Positions 31,700 through 40,139 of a stretch of 64,000 nt of DNA are shown in pieces. The DNA comes from Clostridia bacterium (lineage in GTDB: Bacteria > Bacillota > Clostridia > Oscillospirales > Acutalibacteraceae): positions 1-64,000 of the forward strand of contig JAFULG010000065.1 of NCBI GenBank assembly GCA_017473435.1, written 5' to 3'. Made by a program: the position numbers and the translations under genes. The notes under the pieces are model-generated. The model was given only the letters and a program-made list of their open reading frames with translations, did no database searches and was not told the DNA's origin. How positions within the stretch are numbered: position 1 is the first letter of the stretch; each line of letters opens with the position of its first letter.

Positions 31700-33439
31700 A
31701 TGAAGTTTTCAATAGTAAAAAATCAATTTGTCAAGGACGGCAATCCGGTTAAGCTGATTTCGGGTGCAGTGCACTATTTCCGCAATATGCCCGACACCTG
31801 GGAGGATATTTTCCTTAAGATGAAGGCTATGGGCTGTAACTGCGTTGAAACCTACTGTGCCTGGAATATGCACGAAAAAAAGCCCGGTGAATATGACTTC
31901 ACGGGCAACCTCAACATTGCAAAATTTATCGAAACAGCGCAGAAGTGCGACCTTATGGTTATCGTGCGCCCCGGCCCCTATATCTGCGCAGAGTGGGAGT
32001 TCGGCGGACTTCCCTGGTGGATTCAGTGCGACGAGGATATGGAAATCCGCTGCAGTAACGAGATATACATCAAGCACTTTGACCGCTACCTTGACAAAAT
32101 GTGCGAGCAAATAAGGCCCTACCTCACAACAAATGGCGGTAATGTGATTATGCTCCAATGTGAAAACGAGTACGGCTACTACGGCGACGACAGAAAGTAC
32201 CTTGCTTATCTTAAGGATGGCTATGTGAGAAGAGGCATCGATGTTCCCCTCTTCACCTCTGACGGCACAAGCAGAGATAATATCCTCGACGGAAGCATTG
32301 ACGGTTGCCTTGCAACACTTAACTTCGGTAGCCGTGTTGAGGAAAACTTCAAGGCTCACGATGAGCTTTACCCCGACAGCCCGAAGATGTGCATGGAAAT
32401 GTGGAACGGTTGGTTTGACGCATGGGGTGACGAATATCACCATACCACCTCTGCCGAGGATTACGCCAAGGTTGTTGACGATATGCTTAATAAGGGCAAC
32501 CTTAATATGTATATGTTCATCGGCGGAACAAACTTCGGCTTTACAAGTGGCGCAAACCATTATGAAAGATTTGCTCCCGATGTTACAAGCTATGACTACG
32601 ATGCAATGCTTACCGAGTGCGGTGATGTGACAAAGAAATATTACGCTGTGCGTGATGTGATTAAAAAGCACACAGGTGAAGAGCTTCCCGAGGTGCCCGC
32701 CAACCGTGAGAAAAAGGCATACGGTAAATTTTCTCTCACCGAAAAGTGCGGATTTTTTGAGGCACTTCCCAACCTTTCAAAGCCCATTCACTCCGATGTG
32801 CCCAAGTGTATGGAGCATTACGGTATAGGCTACGGCTTTATAGCCTACAGAACAAGGCTCAACCGTGACTATGAAAATGTAAAGCTTACCTTTGCGGAGC
32901 TTGGCGACAGAGCACAGATTTACATAAACCGTGAGCTCAAGGGCATTGTTTACATCAACGAAAGCCTTGAAATTGAGATAAGTGCAAAAGAGGGTGACTA
33001 CCTCACCGTGCTTTGCGAAAATATGGGCAGAGCCAACTTTGGACCGAAGATGATGCGCAAGAAGGGTATTTCAGGCAGATGCCTGCTCGGCGGCAAGATT
33101 CACTTTGACTGGGAGGTTTATCCCCTGCCTATGGACAACCTTGACCTTATCAGCTTTGGCGATAAAGCAACCGAGGAAAAATCGGTGTTCTATAAGGGTG
33201 CGGTTAACATTGAGGGCACACCGAAGGATACCTTCCTTAAGCTCGATAATTTCACCAAGGGCTTTGTTGTGCTCAACGGCTTCAACCTTGGCAGATATTG
33301 GGAAATCGGACCGCAGAAGACCCTTTATGTACCTGCAAGCGTGCTTAAAGAGGGAGAGAATGAGCTGATTGTGTTTGAAAGTGACGGCATCAAGGGTGAG
33401 GCTGTGGTTGAGTTCACGGATGTGCCGGAGCTGGGGTAA
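31700..33439 (+). CDS. GH35 beta-galactosidase
   Basis: 579 residues from ATG 31700 (AAAGGAG site). Family 35 features: SGAVHYFRNMPDTWEDIFLKMKAMGCNCVETYCAWNMHE (barrel start, seen as SGAVHYFR and NCVETYCAWN), RPGPYICAEWEFGGLPWW, the acid/base Glu in LQCENEYG (about 154-161) and the nucleophile Glu in CMEMWNGWFDAWG (about 232-244). No signal peptide, so it acts in the cytoplasm on small galactosides taken up by the cell. Its length is typical of bacterial GH35. It interrupts the spoVAC-spoVAD gene order on the opposite strand together with dinD. Confidence 0.93.
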   Translation: MKFSIVKNQFVKDGNPVKLISGAVHYFRNMPDTWEDIFLKMKAMGCNCVETYCAWNMHEKKPGEYDFTGNLNIAKFIETAQKCDLMVIVRPGPYICAEWEFGGLPWWIQCDEDMEIRCSNEIYIKHFDRYLDKMCEQIRPYLTTNGGNVIMLQCENEYGYYGDDRKYLAYLKDGYVRRGIDVPLFTSDGTSRDNILDGSIDGCLATLNFGSRVEENFKAHDELYPDSPKMCMEMWNGWFDAWGDEYHHTTSAEDYAKVVDDMLNKGNLNMYMFIGGTNFGFTSGANHYERFAPDVTSYDYDAMLTECGDVTKKYYAVRDVIKKHTGEELPEVPANREKKAYGKFSLTEKCGFFEALPNLSKPIHSDVPKCMEHYGIGYGFIAYRTRLNRDYENVKLTFAELGDRAQIYINRELKGIVYINESLEIEISAKEGDYLTVLCENMGRANFGPKMMRKKGISGRCLLGGKIHFDWEVYPLPMDNLDLISFGDKATEEKSVFYKGAVNIEGTPKDTFLKLDNFTKGFVVLNGFNLGRYWEIGPQKTLYVPASVLKEGENELIVFESDGIKGEAVVEFTDVPELG

Positions 33440-33568
33440 GAGTAGTCAGATAAAACCGTTGTTCTGAAAACAAAACGCCAGGCTAAAGAATTCTTGAATG
33501 GATTCAACTGTTGAACAAACCGGCAAAAAATGATATTATATCCTTAACACAATTTACGAGGTGGAAAT

Positions 33569-34429
33569 ATGAGTAAGCTAATCGCAAAAGAGTATAAGTG
33601 CTTCGAAGACATAAAAAATATCCGTGCTGACGGAAGTGAATTCTGGTACGCAAGAGAGCTAGCTTTGGCTCTTGATTATACACAGTGGAGAAATTTTCAT
33701 AAGGTTATCAAGAGAGCTATGATAGCCTGCGAGAACAGCGGACACGACGTTTCTCTCGATTTTGCCGAGGTCAGCAAAATCGTATCAGCCGGTGCAACAA
33801 GTAAGCCTATGCTTGATTATGAGCTTACCCGTTATGCCTGCTATCTTATCGTACAGAACGGCGACCCGAGAAAAGAGGTAATAGCTCTCGGTCAGACATA
33901 TTTTGCTATTCAGACCTACAGACAGGAGGTTGCCGACAGATTCAATCAGCTTGACGAGGACAGCCGAAGACTGGTTGTTCGCGGTGATATAAAGCAGTGG
34001 AATCAGCTTCTCGCTGAAACGGCAAGACAAGCCGGAGTTATCACCAATGAAGAATTTGCGATTTTTCAGAACGCAGGCTATATAGGACTTTACGGCGGAC
34101 TTACCGTTGATGATATTCACAAGAAAAAAGGTCTTGAGGTAGGTCAGAAAATTCTTGACTATATGGGCAGTACGGAGCTTATTGCAAACCTTTTCAGAAT
34201 TTCACAAACAGAGGAAAAGCTTCGTAAGGATAATGTGAGCGATGCAAATACAGCAACAGCCGTACACCACACCGTCGGCAAAGAGGTCAGAAAGGCCATT
34301 GAAGAAATCGGCGGCACAATGCCTGAGAACTTGCCGACACCCGAAAAGAGTATAGCACAGATAGAAAAAGAACAAATGGAAAGATTAAAGCAAAAAGCGA
34401 AAAACGGACAGCTTATGCTTGACGAATAA
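33569..34429 (+). CDS. dinD: DinD-like DNA-damage-inducible protein
   Basis: 286 residues from ATG 33569 (GAGGTGGAAAT site). It has the DinD/BRO-N opening (FEDIKNIRADGSEFWYARELALALDY), the block DYELTRYACYLIVQNGDPRKEVIALGQTYFAIQTY (visible as YELTRYACYLI and TYFAIQTYR), and a C-terminal half typical of DinD (FAIFQNAGYIGLYGG, VGKEVRKAIEE, PTPEKSIAQ). In E. coli DinD is SOS-induced and inhibits RecA strand exchange. No LexA-type box was recognised upstream. It is often found on mobile DNA. Confidence 0.88.
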   Translation: MSKLIAKEYKCFEDIKNIRADGSEFWYARELALALDYTQWRNFHKVIKRAMIACENSGHDVSLDFAEVSKIVSAGATSKPMLDYELTRYACYLIVQNGDPRKEVIALGQTYFAIQTYRQEVADRFNQLDEDSRRLVVRGDIKQWNQLLAETARQAGVITNEEFAIFQNAGYIGLYGGLTVDDIHKKKGLEVGQKILDYMGSTELIANLFRISQTEEKLRKDNVSDANTATAVHHTVGKEVRKAIEEIGGTMPENLPTPEKSIAQIEKEQMERLKQKAKNGQLMLDE

Positions 34430-34524
34430 GAGGTAAAATCAATGCCGAAACACCCATTTCCACCCTTATACGACAAAAATTCAAATCTGATAATAATGTA
34501 TTTAAGTTAATTGAATAAAAATCA

Positions 34525-34560
34525 AGTGGCTGTAAACTTTCGTTTTACAGTCACTTTTTT
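34525..34560 (+). terminator. Terminator after dinD
   Basis: AGTGGCTGTAAA...TTTACAGTCACT stem with a T6 tract. Confidence 0.85.
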
Positions 34561-34614
34561 GACCTCGCCGGTCGGGCTTTCTTTTCTTGGAAGAAAAGAA
34601 ACAAAAGAACTTTC
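34561..34614. repeat. Dispersed hairpin repeat, family A copy 1
   Basis: GACCTCGCCGGTCGGGC, then a self-complementary CTTTTCTTGG/AAGAAAAG part and ACAAAAGAACTTT. Related copies occur near 38.1, 38.3, 40.1, 51.4, 51.5, 61.3 and 62.1 kb, usually between convergent genes. Confidence 0.75.
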
Positions 34615-34621
34615 CGTTTTT

Positions 34622-35068
34622 TTATTTCATCAACCAATACACTACTCCGTACACCGCCGCACTCGAGCACCCGAAAACTATAACAGGCCCCGCAATGGAA
34701 AACATCTGTGCCGCAGTGCCGAGTATACGTCCCTCAGCCTGAAACTCAAGAGCCGTCGCAACAATCGAATTCGCAAAGCCCGAAATAGGTACAGCCGTTC
34801 CGGCACCCGCGTGCTTCGCAATTATATCAAACACACCCACAGCTGTCAGCAGAGCCGTAATAACAATCAGTATTATCATCGCCGCACTGCGGCTTTCCTG
34901 CTCCTTAAGTCCCATATTCTGAAAAACAATGAACATTCCCTCGGCAAAGGCACAGATAGCTCCGCCGAAGAGAAAAGCCTTTATGCAGTCGGATAATGCA
35001 GGTGAATCCGGTGAAGCCTTTTTTGTCATTTCGGCATATTCTTTTTTTGAAACCGAAATTGTAATCAA
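34622..35068 (-). CDS. spoVAC: SpoVAC, spore DPA channel protein
   Basis: 148 residues if started at TTG 35068; ATG 35032 would cut into the conserved N-terminal EYAEMTKKASP region, so the longer form is preferred although the ribosome site (AAGGGG) touches the start. Family features: CIKAFLFGGAICAFAEGMF, a central GVFDIIAKHAGAGTAVPISGFANSIVATALEF motif (seen as HAGAGTAVPISGFANS) and a C-terminal hydrophobic helix. SpoVAC is a mechanosensitive inner-membrane channel for dipicolinic acid. spoVAD should follow at once but lies 3 kb away beyond two opposite-strand genes. Confidence 0.88.
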   Translation of the reverse strand: MITISVSKKEYAEMTKKASPDSPALSDCIKAFLFGGAICAFAEGMFIVFQNMGLKEQESRSAAMIILIVITALLTAVGVFDIIAKHAGAGTAVPISGFANSIVATALEFQAEGRILGTAAQMFSIAGPVIVFGCSSAAVYGVVYWLMK

Positions 35069-35193
35069 CCCCTTGTTTTTTTATTAATTATAGCATTGCT
35101 TAATGCTCACGAAATATACCTGTCCTTGTTGACAAAGAGCAATAAAAAAGTTAAAATAAAAAAGTAAAATTCATTTTGCAAGGAGAAAATATT

Positions 35194-36438
35194 ATGGCAG
35201 TTTTTAAACCCTTTAAGGCTGTACGCCCCTTACCCGAATACGCTGACAGAGTAGCCGCCCTCCCCTATGACGTTATGAACAGCAAGGAAGCAGCAGAAAT
35301 GGCAAAGGGTAATCCCCTTTCCTTCCTTCACGTTGATAAGGCTGAAATCGACCTTCCCGAGGGTACGGATATATACGACGAAAAGGTTTACCTCAAAGCA
35401 AAGGAAAACCTCAAAAATCTTGAAAAGAACGGTATCTGCAAAAAAGAGCCCGTTCCCTGCTTCTACATCTACCGCCAGATTATGAACGGCAGAAGTCAGA
35501 CAGGTATCGTAGGCTGTGCCTCCATTGACGATTATATCAACAACATCATCAAAAAGCACGAGTTCACCCGAGCTGACAAGGAAGCAGACCGCATCCGCCA
35601 CGTTGATTACTGCAACGCTAACACAGGTCCTATCTTCCTTACCTACCGCAGTAACGATACCGTTTCAAACATCGTAAGCACATGGAAGACAACCCGTAAG
35701 CCTGTTTATGATTTCGTTACCGAGGACGGTATCGGCAATACCGTATGGGTAATTGACGACGAAAAAACAAACGCCGCCCTTGCCGAGGCCTTCGCAGATA
35801 CCGATTACCTCTATATTGCCGACGGTCACCACCGTTGCGCATCTGCCGTTAAGGTAGGTCTTAAGCGCCGTGAGCAGTTCCCCGATTTTGACGGCACCGA
35901 GGAATTCAACTTTTTCCTTGCAGTCGCTTTCCCTGCCGACGAGCTCGAAATTATGGACTACAACCGCGTTATGAAGGATCTCGGCGGTAAAACAAAGGAA
36001 GAGTTTCTCACCGCTATGAGCGAGAAGTTTATTATCGAAGAAATCGGCACAGAGGCCTACAAGCCCGTCGCCCGTCACACCTTCGGTATGTACCTTGACA
36101 AAATGTGGTACAAGCTTACCGCAAAGGAAGGCACCTACCCTGAAAGTGACCCCGTCGGCTCACTCGACGTTTCAATTCTGCAGAACAACTGCATCACTCC
36201 CGTTTTCGGAATCACAGACCCGAGAACCGACAAGCGCATTGATTTTATCGGCGGTATAAGAGGTCTCGGAGAGCTTGAAAAGCGTTGCCGTGAGGATATG
36301 GTTATTGCATTTTCAATGTTCCCTACCTCCCTTGACGAGCTTATGGCGATAGCTGACGCAGGCGAGGTTATGCCTCCCAAGTCAACCTGGTTTGAGCCTA
36401 AGCTTTTGAGCGGACTTTTCATCCATAAACTCAAATAA
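35194..36438 (+). CDS. DUF1015 family protein
   Basis: 414 residues from ATG 35194 (AAGGAGAAAATATT). Typical DUF1015 motifs: VAALPYDVMNSKEAAEMAKGNPLSFLHVDKAEIDLP (seen as LPYDVMN and NPLSFLHVDKAE), YIYRQ, HEFTRADKEADR and ADGHHRCASA. The family is widespread in anaerobes and associated with serine/phosphoglycerate metabolism in genome neighbourhoods, but its reaction is not established. Followed 20 nt later by alaX, probably one operon with alaX and the LURP-like gene. Confidence 0.9.
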   Translation: MAVFKPFKAVRPLPEYADRVAALPYDVMNSKEAAEMAKGNPLSFLHVDKAEIDLPEGTDIYDEKVYLKAKENLKNLEKNGICKKEPVPCFYIYRQIMNGRSQTGIVGCASIDDYINNIIKKHEFTRADKEADRIRHVDYCNANTGPIFLTYRSNDTVSNIVSTWKTTRKPVYDFVTEDGIGNTVWVIDDEKTNAALAEAFADTDYLYIADGHHRCASAVKVGLKRREQFPDFDGTEEFNFFLAVAFPADELEIMDYNRVMKDLGGKTKEEFLTAMSEKFIIEEIGTEAYKPVARHTFGMYLDKMWYKLTAKEGTYPESDPVGSLDVSILQNNCITPVFGITDPRTDKRIDFIGGIRGLGELEKRCREDMVIAFSMFPTSLDELMAIADAGEVMPPKSTWFEPKLLSGLFIHKLK

Positions 36439-36458
36439 ATTTAAAAGGGATTTATCCT

Positions 36459-37628
36459 ATGACAGAAAAATTATATTATACTGACGCTTACCGTGATGAA
36501 TTCGAGTGTAAAGTTATGAACCTTTACACAGATGATAAGTATATTTACGTTGAAACTGACCGCACCGCCTTTTTTCCCGAGGGCGGAGGGCAGACCTCTG
36601 ACCGCGGTTTTCTCGGTGAAGCCTATGTGGAAAACGTACAAATTGTTGACGGAAAGATTTTGCACTTTGTTGAAAACAATGAGGAAAACGTTAAAAAGCT
36701 GCAAAATTCCACAATTCTCAAAGGGAAAATCGACATGAAAAAGCGTTTTTCCGATATGCAGCAGCACTCGGGCGAGCATATTTTCTCCGGCATTGTTCAT
36801 AAGCTTTACGGCTACAACAATGTGGGATTCCACCTCGGAAGTGAGGTTGTCACCCTTGATTTTGACGGTGTGCTGAATGAAGAGGATATCTGTAAAGTAG
36901 AAAGCCTTGTCAACGAGGCTATATGGAGAAACCTTGAAATCAGGATTTTGTACCCCTCCGACGAGGAGCTTAAGGCAATCACCTACCGCAGTAAAATTGA
37001 AATTGAAGGTCAGGTGAGAATTGTAGAAATAGACGGTGTTGACACCTGTGCCTGCTGTGCTCCCCACGTGAAAAGAACGGGTGAAATCGGCTTGATTGAA
37101 GTAGTCAATTTTGAAAAATACAAGGGCGGAACGAGGGTTTCCATTCTCTGCGGAGAAAGAGCGTTAAAGGACATCCGCCATAAGCTTAATGAAAACCGTA
37201 AGGTTTCCGTAATCACCAAGGCAAAGCAGAGTGAAACCGCCGAGGCCGTTGAAAGGCTGATGAAGGAAAAGGACAGACTTGAATTTGACCTTGTGGGTGC
37301 TAACCGTGAGATTCTTTTTTCAAAGGCGGAGACTATATCAGACGACAAAAGGATAATTGTTTTTGACAGGAAGCTTCAGGGCAAGCTTCTTACAGAATTC
37401 ACCGAGGCTATAAAAAATAAGGCTACCGATTTTGTTGCTTGTTTTTGCGGTGAAAACGGCTCTTACCGCTACTGTATTGCAAGCAGAACAGTTGACCTGC
37501 ACCCTCTTGCGAGGGCGCTTAATATCGCCTTTAACGGCAAGGGCGGCGGCAGAGGTGAAATGCTTCAGGGCAGCCTTACGGGAGCTGAAGAAGATATCAG
37601 AGCGTTTCTTGACAGTATAACCCTGTAA
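36459..37628 (+). CDS. alaX: AlaX-type alanyl-tRNA editing hydrolase with DHHA1 domain
   Basis: 389 residues from ATG 36459 (AAAAGGGAT). It carries the AlaRS editing fold: FFPEGGGQTSDRG (residues 38-50), the zinc pair in MQQHSGEHIFSG (about 103-114) and CACCAPHV (about 197-204), and a C-terminal DHHA1 part (FVACFCGENGSYRY, NGKGGGRGEMLQGSL with the G-G-G-R-x-x-x-x-Q-G motif). The enzyme removes serine or glycine mischarged on tRNA-Ala. Length fits the long AlaX-L class. Confidence 0.92.
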   Translation: MTEKLYYTDAYRDEFECKVMNLYTDDKYIYVETDRTAFFPEGGGQTSDRGFLGEAYVENVQIVDGKILHFVENNEENVKKLQNSTILKGKIDMKKRFSDMQQHSGEHIFSGIVHKLYGYNNVGFHLGSEVVTLDFDGVLNEEDICKVESLVNEAIWRNLEIRILYPSDEELKAITYRSKIEIEGQVRIVEIDGVDTCACCAPHVKRTGEIGLIEVVNFEKYKGGTRVSILCGERALKDIRHKLNENRKVSVITKAKQSETAEAVERLMKEKDRLEFDLVGANREILFSKAETISDDKRIIVFDRKLQGKLLTEFTEAIKNKATDFVACFCGENGSYRYCIASRTVDLHPLARALNIAFNGKGGGRGEMLQGSLTGAEEDIRAFLDSITL

Positions 37629-37645
37629 AAAAGGAGGAGAAAAAT

Positions 37646-38134
37646 ATGAAGCTTTACATCAAGCAGAAGGTATTTTCCTGGAAGGACAAATTCTACGTAA
37701 AGGACGAAAACGGCAACGACCGCTACTATGTTGAGGGTGAGTTTTTCTCCCTCGGAAAGAAGCTTCACATCTACGATATGAACAGCAACGAGATTGCCTT
37801 TATTCATCAGAAGGTGCTGTCATTTCTGCCGAGATTTTTTGTATTTATCGGCGGCATTCAGGTGGCTGAAATTGTAAAGGAGTTTACCTTTTTCAGGAAC
37901 AAGTACCGCATTGAGGGACTTGGTTGGGATGTTGACGGCGACTTTATGGACCACGATTATGAAATTACTCATATGGGCAGACCCATTGTTGCAATTTCAA
38001 AGGAATGGTTTACATGGGGTGACTCCTATATGCTTGACATTGCGGACAATGTTGATCCGGTAAATGCACTTTCCGTTGTGCTTGCGATTGACTGTGTGAT
38101 TGAGATGCAGAGAAGGTCGAGTGCGTCGAATTAA
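37646..38134 (+). CDS. LURP-one-related (YxjI-like) protein
   Basis: 162 residues from ATG 37646 (AAGGAGGAGAAA). The pattern LYIKQKVFSWKDKFYVKDENG at the start, EGEFFSLGKKLHIYDMN and the C-terminal YMLDIADNVDPVNALSVVLAIDCV is typical of the LURP-one/YxjI family, which has a tubby-like 12-strand barrel. Biochemical role unknown; some members bind phospholipids. Third gene of the DUF1015-alaX operon. Confidence 0.88.
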   Translation: MKLYIKQKVFSWKDKFYVKDENGNDRYYVEGEFFSLGKKLHIYDMNSNEIAFIHQKVLSFLPRFFVFIGGIQVAEIVKEFTFFRNKYRIEGLGWDVDGDFMDHDYEITHMGRPIVAISKEWFTWGDSYMLDIADNVDPVNALSVVLAIDCVIEMQRRSSASN

Positions 38135-38197
38135 CAAAACAAGAAAAGTTCTTTGATTCTTTCTTACAAGAAAGAATGCCCCGCGGCGAGCGATAAA
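38135..38197. repeat. Dispersed hairpin repeat, family A copy 2
   Basis: AAACAAGAAAAGTTCTTTG, ATTCTTTCTTACAAGAAAGAAT and CCCCGCGGCGAGCGAT. It faces copy 3 (38307-38370) in inverted orientation, with a terminator between. Confidence 0.75.
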
Positions 38198-38203
38198 AAA
38201 ATT

Positions 38204-38232
38204 AAGCACCGTTTTAAAGGCGGTGCTTTTGT
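38204..38232. terminator. Terminator after LURP-like gene
   Basis: AGCACCG...CGGTGCT stem with T4. Confidence 0.75.
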
Positions 38233-38306
38233 TATGCATAAAAAGCGGACACGGCAAGCCGTGTCCCTACTGTATTGTTATAAACGAACAATTTAATATT
38301 TTTGTT

Positions 38307-38370
38307 TTATCGCTCGCCGCGTGGCGTTACTTTTTTGAAAAAAAGTAACCAAAAAACTTTTCTTGTTTTT
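38307..38370. repeat. Dispersed hairpin repeat, family A copy 3 (inverted)
   Basis: ATCGCTCGCCGCGTGGCG, TTACTTTTTTGAAAAAAAGTAA and CTTTTCTTGTTTT, the reverse complement layout of copy 2. Confidence 0.75.
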
Positions 38371-39013
38371 ACGGCAGCAGCTTCACAATCTCTCTTGTCG
38401 TAACCTCATAACCCTTCGCCGAAAGGTGAAGTCCGTCATAAGTACACTCTGCCTTAAGGTTGCCCTTTTCGTCGGCAAGAGCCTCCGTAAGATCAATAAA
38501 TGCTGCACCGTATTTTTCAGCGAGAGCCTTGTACCTTCTGTTAGCCTCAAGGATGTCGCTGTTTCTTCTCTTACCTGCACGACCATTGATAACGGGATAA
38601 ATAGCCTCAAGGATAACCTTACAGTCGGGACACTCCTGTTTGAAAAGCTTAAGAGTGTTTTCCATATTTTTTTCAACAAAGGCAGGATCAAAACCCATCC
38701 CAAGGTCATTCGTTCCGATAAGGATTACAACTGCCTTCGGCTTTATGCAAAGCACGTTTTCCTTTGCTCTTTTGTAAAGACCGATTGTCGTATCTCCGCC
38801 AATACCTCTGTTATAAAGCTCAAGACCGCTTTTAACGGAATATTCACCGTACCAGTCGCTGATGTTAAGAAACTCTGTAATTGAGTCGCCGAAGAAAACA
38901 ACCTGACCTTCCTTTGCCACAGTTTTGCAATGGTGTGTAAACCAGTCACGCATACGGCACTTATGTGCATCGTATTCTGTTTTTTTAAGTCTTCTTTTTT
39001 CTGTGAAATTCAT
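38369..39013 (-). CDS. SGNH/GDSL-family esterase or lipase
   Basis: 214 residues from ATG 39013, overlapping the dut stop (TAATG). SGNH blocks: GQVVFFGDSITEF (catalytic Ser), GIGGDTT, VVILIGTNDLGMG and YDGLHLSAKGYE (catalytic Asp-His). No signal peptide, so it is a cytoplasmic hydrolase, probably of acetyl or acyl esters. Last gene of the nrdG-dut unit. Confidence 0.9.
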   Translation of the reverse strand: MNFTEKRRLKKTEYDAHKCRMRDWFTHHCKTVAKEGQVVFFGDSITEFLNISDWYGEYSVKSGLELYNRGIGGDTTIGLYKRAKENVLCIKPKAVVILIGTNDLGMGFDPAFVEKNMENTLKLFKQECPDCKVILEAIYPVINGRAGKRRNSDILEANRRYKALAEKYGAAFIDLTEALADEKGNLKAECTYDGLHLSAKGYEVTTREIVKLLP

Positions 39014-39456
39014 TATTTTCTACCTGTGGAGCCGAAGCCGCCTTCCCCTCTTACTGTATCGTCTAGCTCATCAGCAAGAACAAAGTTTGCAGTAACAAAG
39101 GGAGCAATTACCATCTGTGCCACCCTTTCACCGCTTTCAACTATCTGATCCTCTTTACCGTGATTGTGAAGGGCGACCATAACCTCACCGCGATAGTCAG
39201 CGTCAACTACGCCGACCTTATTTGCCGGCGCAAGTCCTCTTTTACTTGCAAGTCCGCTTCTTGCATAAATGAAGCCTGCAAAGCCAACGGGAATTTCAAA
39301 GGCAAGCCCCGTAGGAATAAGCTTTGATTCACCGGCTTCTATTACAACAGCCTCATCAAGACAAGCGTAAAGGTCCGCTCCGGCGGCAAACTCACTGCCG
39401 TAGGTCGGAACAACTGCGTTTTCTCTTAACTTTTTGATTTTTACATCATACTGCAT
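39013..39456 (-). CDS. dut: dUTP diphosphatase
   Basis: 147 residues; ATG 39456 is chosen because it lies 8 nt after GGGAGGGTGA, while GTG 39465 is inside the site. All five dUTPase motifs are visible: YGSEFAAGADLYACLDE, IYARSGLASKRGL, GVVDADYRGEVMVALHNHG, SGERVAQMVIAP and the C-terminal GGFGSTGRK arm. It hydrolyses dUTP to dUMP, keeping uracil out of DNA and supplying thymidylate synthesis. It overlaps nrdG, in line with nucleotide metabolism. Confidence 0.96.
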   Translation of the reverse strand: MQYDVKIKKLRENAVVPTYGSEFAAGADLYACLDEAVVIEAGESKLIPTGLAFEIPVGFAGFIYARSGLASKRGLAPANKVGVVDADYRGEVMVALHNHGKEDQIVESGERVAQMVIAPFVTANFVLADELDDTVRGEGGFGSTGRK

Positions 39457-39982
39457 TTGTGTCACCCTCCCAGAGTATTATTCGGTTTTCCTGCAAGGAT
39501 TTCTTAACATCGATTATGCGCTGATTTTCAGAGCCCTTGAAGCGGAGCTTAAGATTCTTTTTTTCCTCGACGAACTTACCGTCAACAAGTATATCAATGC
39601 AGGAAAGCATTTTATCCGTAATCATTTTATCACAAAGTCTGCCCGAAAGCAAATCCTTTTCAAAATCGTAGCCCGTATAGCACCAGATTGTCTTTTCGGG
39701 GTATCTCTCTTTTATTTTAGGAAGGAATTCACAAAGCACCGCCTGATTTCTCGGCTCAAAGGGCTCACCGCCCAAAAGTGAAAAGCCCTTGATATAGTCA
39801 GGTGAAAGCGCCTCAAGTATTCTGTTTTCTTCCCTTTCGGTGAACTCCTCACCGTAGTTGAAGTCCCATGCCTCCTCGTTGAAGCAGCCCTTGCAGCGGT
39901 GGGTGCAGCCGGAAACAAAAAGGGAGACTCTCACTCCCGGGCCGTTTGCCACGTCGAAGGGTTTTATAGTTGCGTAGTTCAT
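39446..39982 (-). CDS. nrdG: Anaerobic ribonucleotide reductase activating enzyme
   Basis: 178 residues from ATG 39982 (GAGGAAAAGCT). Radical SAM motif CTHRCKGCF (C-x3-C-x2-C, residues about 31-38), SLLGGEPFEPRN and WCYTGYDFE. It generates the glycyl radical on NrdD. The gene lies 160 nt downstream of nrdD on the same strand. Confidence 0.95.
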   Translation of the reverse strand: MNYATIKPFDVANGPGVRVSLFVSGCTHRCKGCFNEEAWDFNYGEEFTEREENRILEALSPDYIKGFSLLGGEPFEPRNQAVLCEFLPKIKERYPEKTIWCYTGYDFEKDLLSGRLCDKMITDKMLSCIDILVDGKFVEEKKNLKLRFKGSENQRIIDVKKSLQENRIILWEGDTNAV

Positions 39983-40070
39983 AGCTTTTCCTCCGCTTGT
40001 TTAAAATGCGAATAAAGAACCAACAGACAGACTGTTGATTCTTTTTTCGTAAATTGTAATGTTTTCATTT

Positions 40071-40130
40071 GACCTCGCCGGTCGGGCATTACTTTTCTTG
40101 AAAGAAAAGTAATCAAAAGAACTTTACGCT
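40071..40130. repeat. Dispersed hairpin repeat, family A copy 4
   Basis: GACCTCGCCGGTCGGGCAT, TACTTTTCTTGAAAGAAAAGTA and AAAGAACTTTACG between nrdD and nrdG. Confidence 0.75.
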
Positions 40131-40139
40131 TTCTGCGAA

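Noticed and set aside
31709..32671. Long minus-strand frame of 320 codons
   Set aside because: It lies wholly inside the GH35 gene, has no ribosome site and an odd His/Val/Ala-rich composition. It is a shadow of a high-GC coding region.
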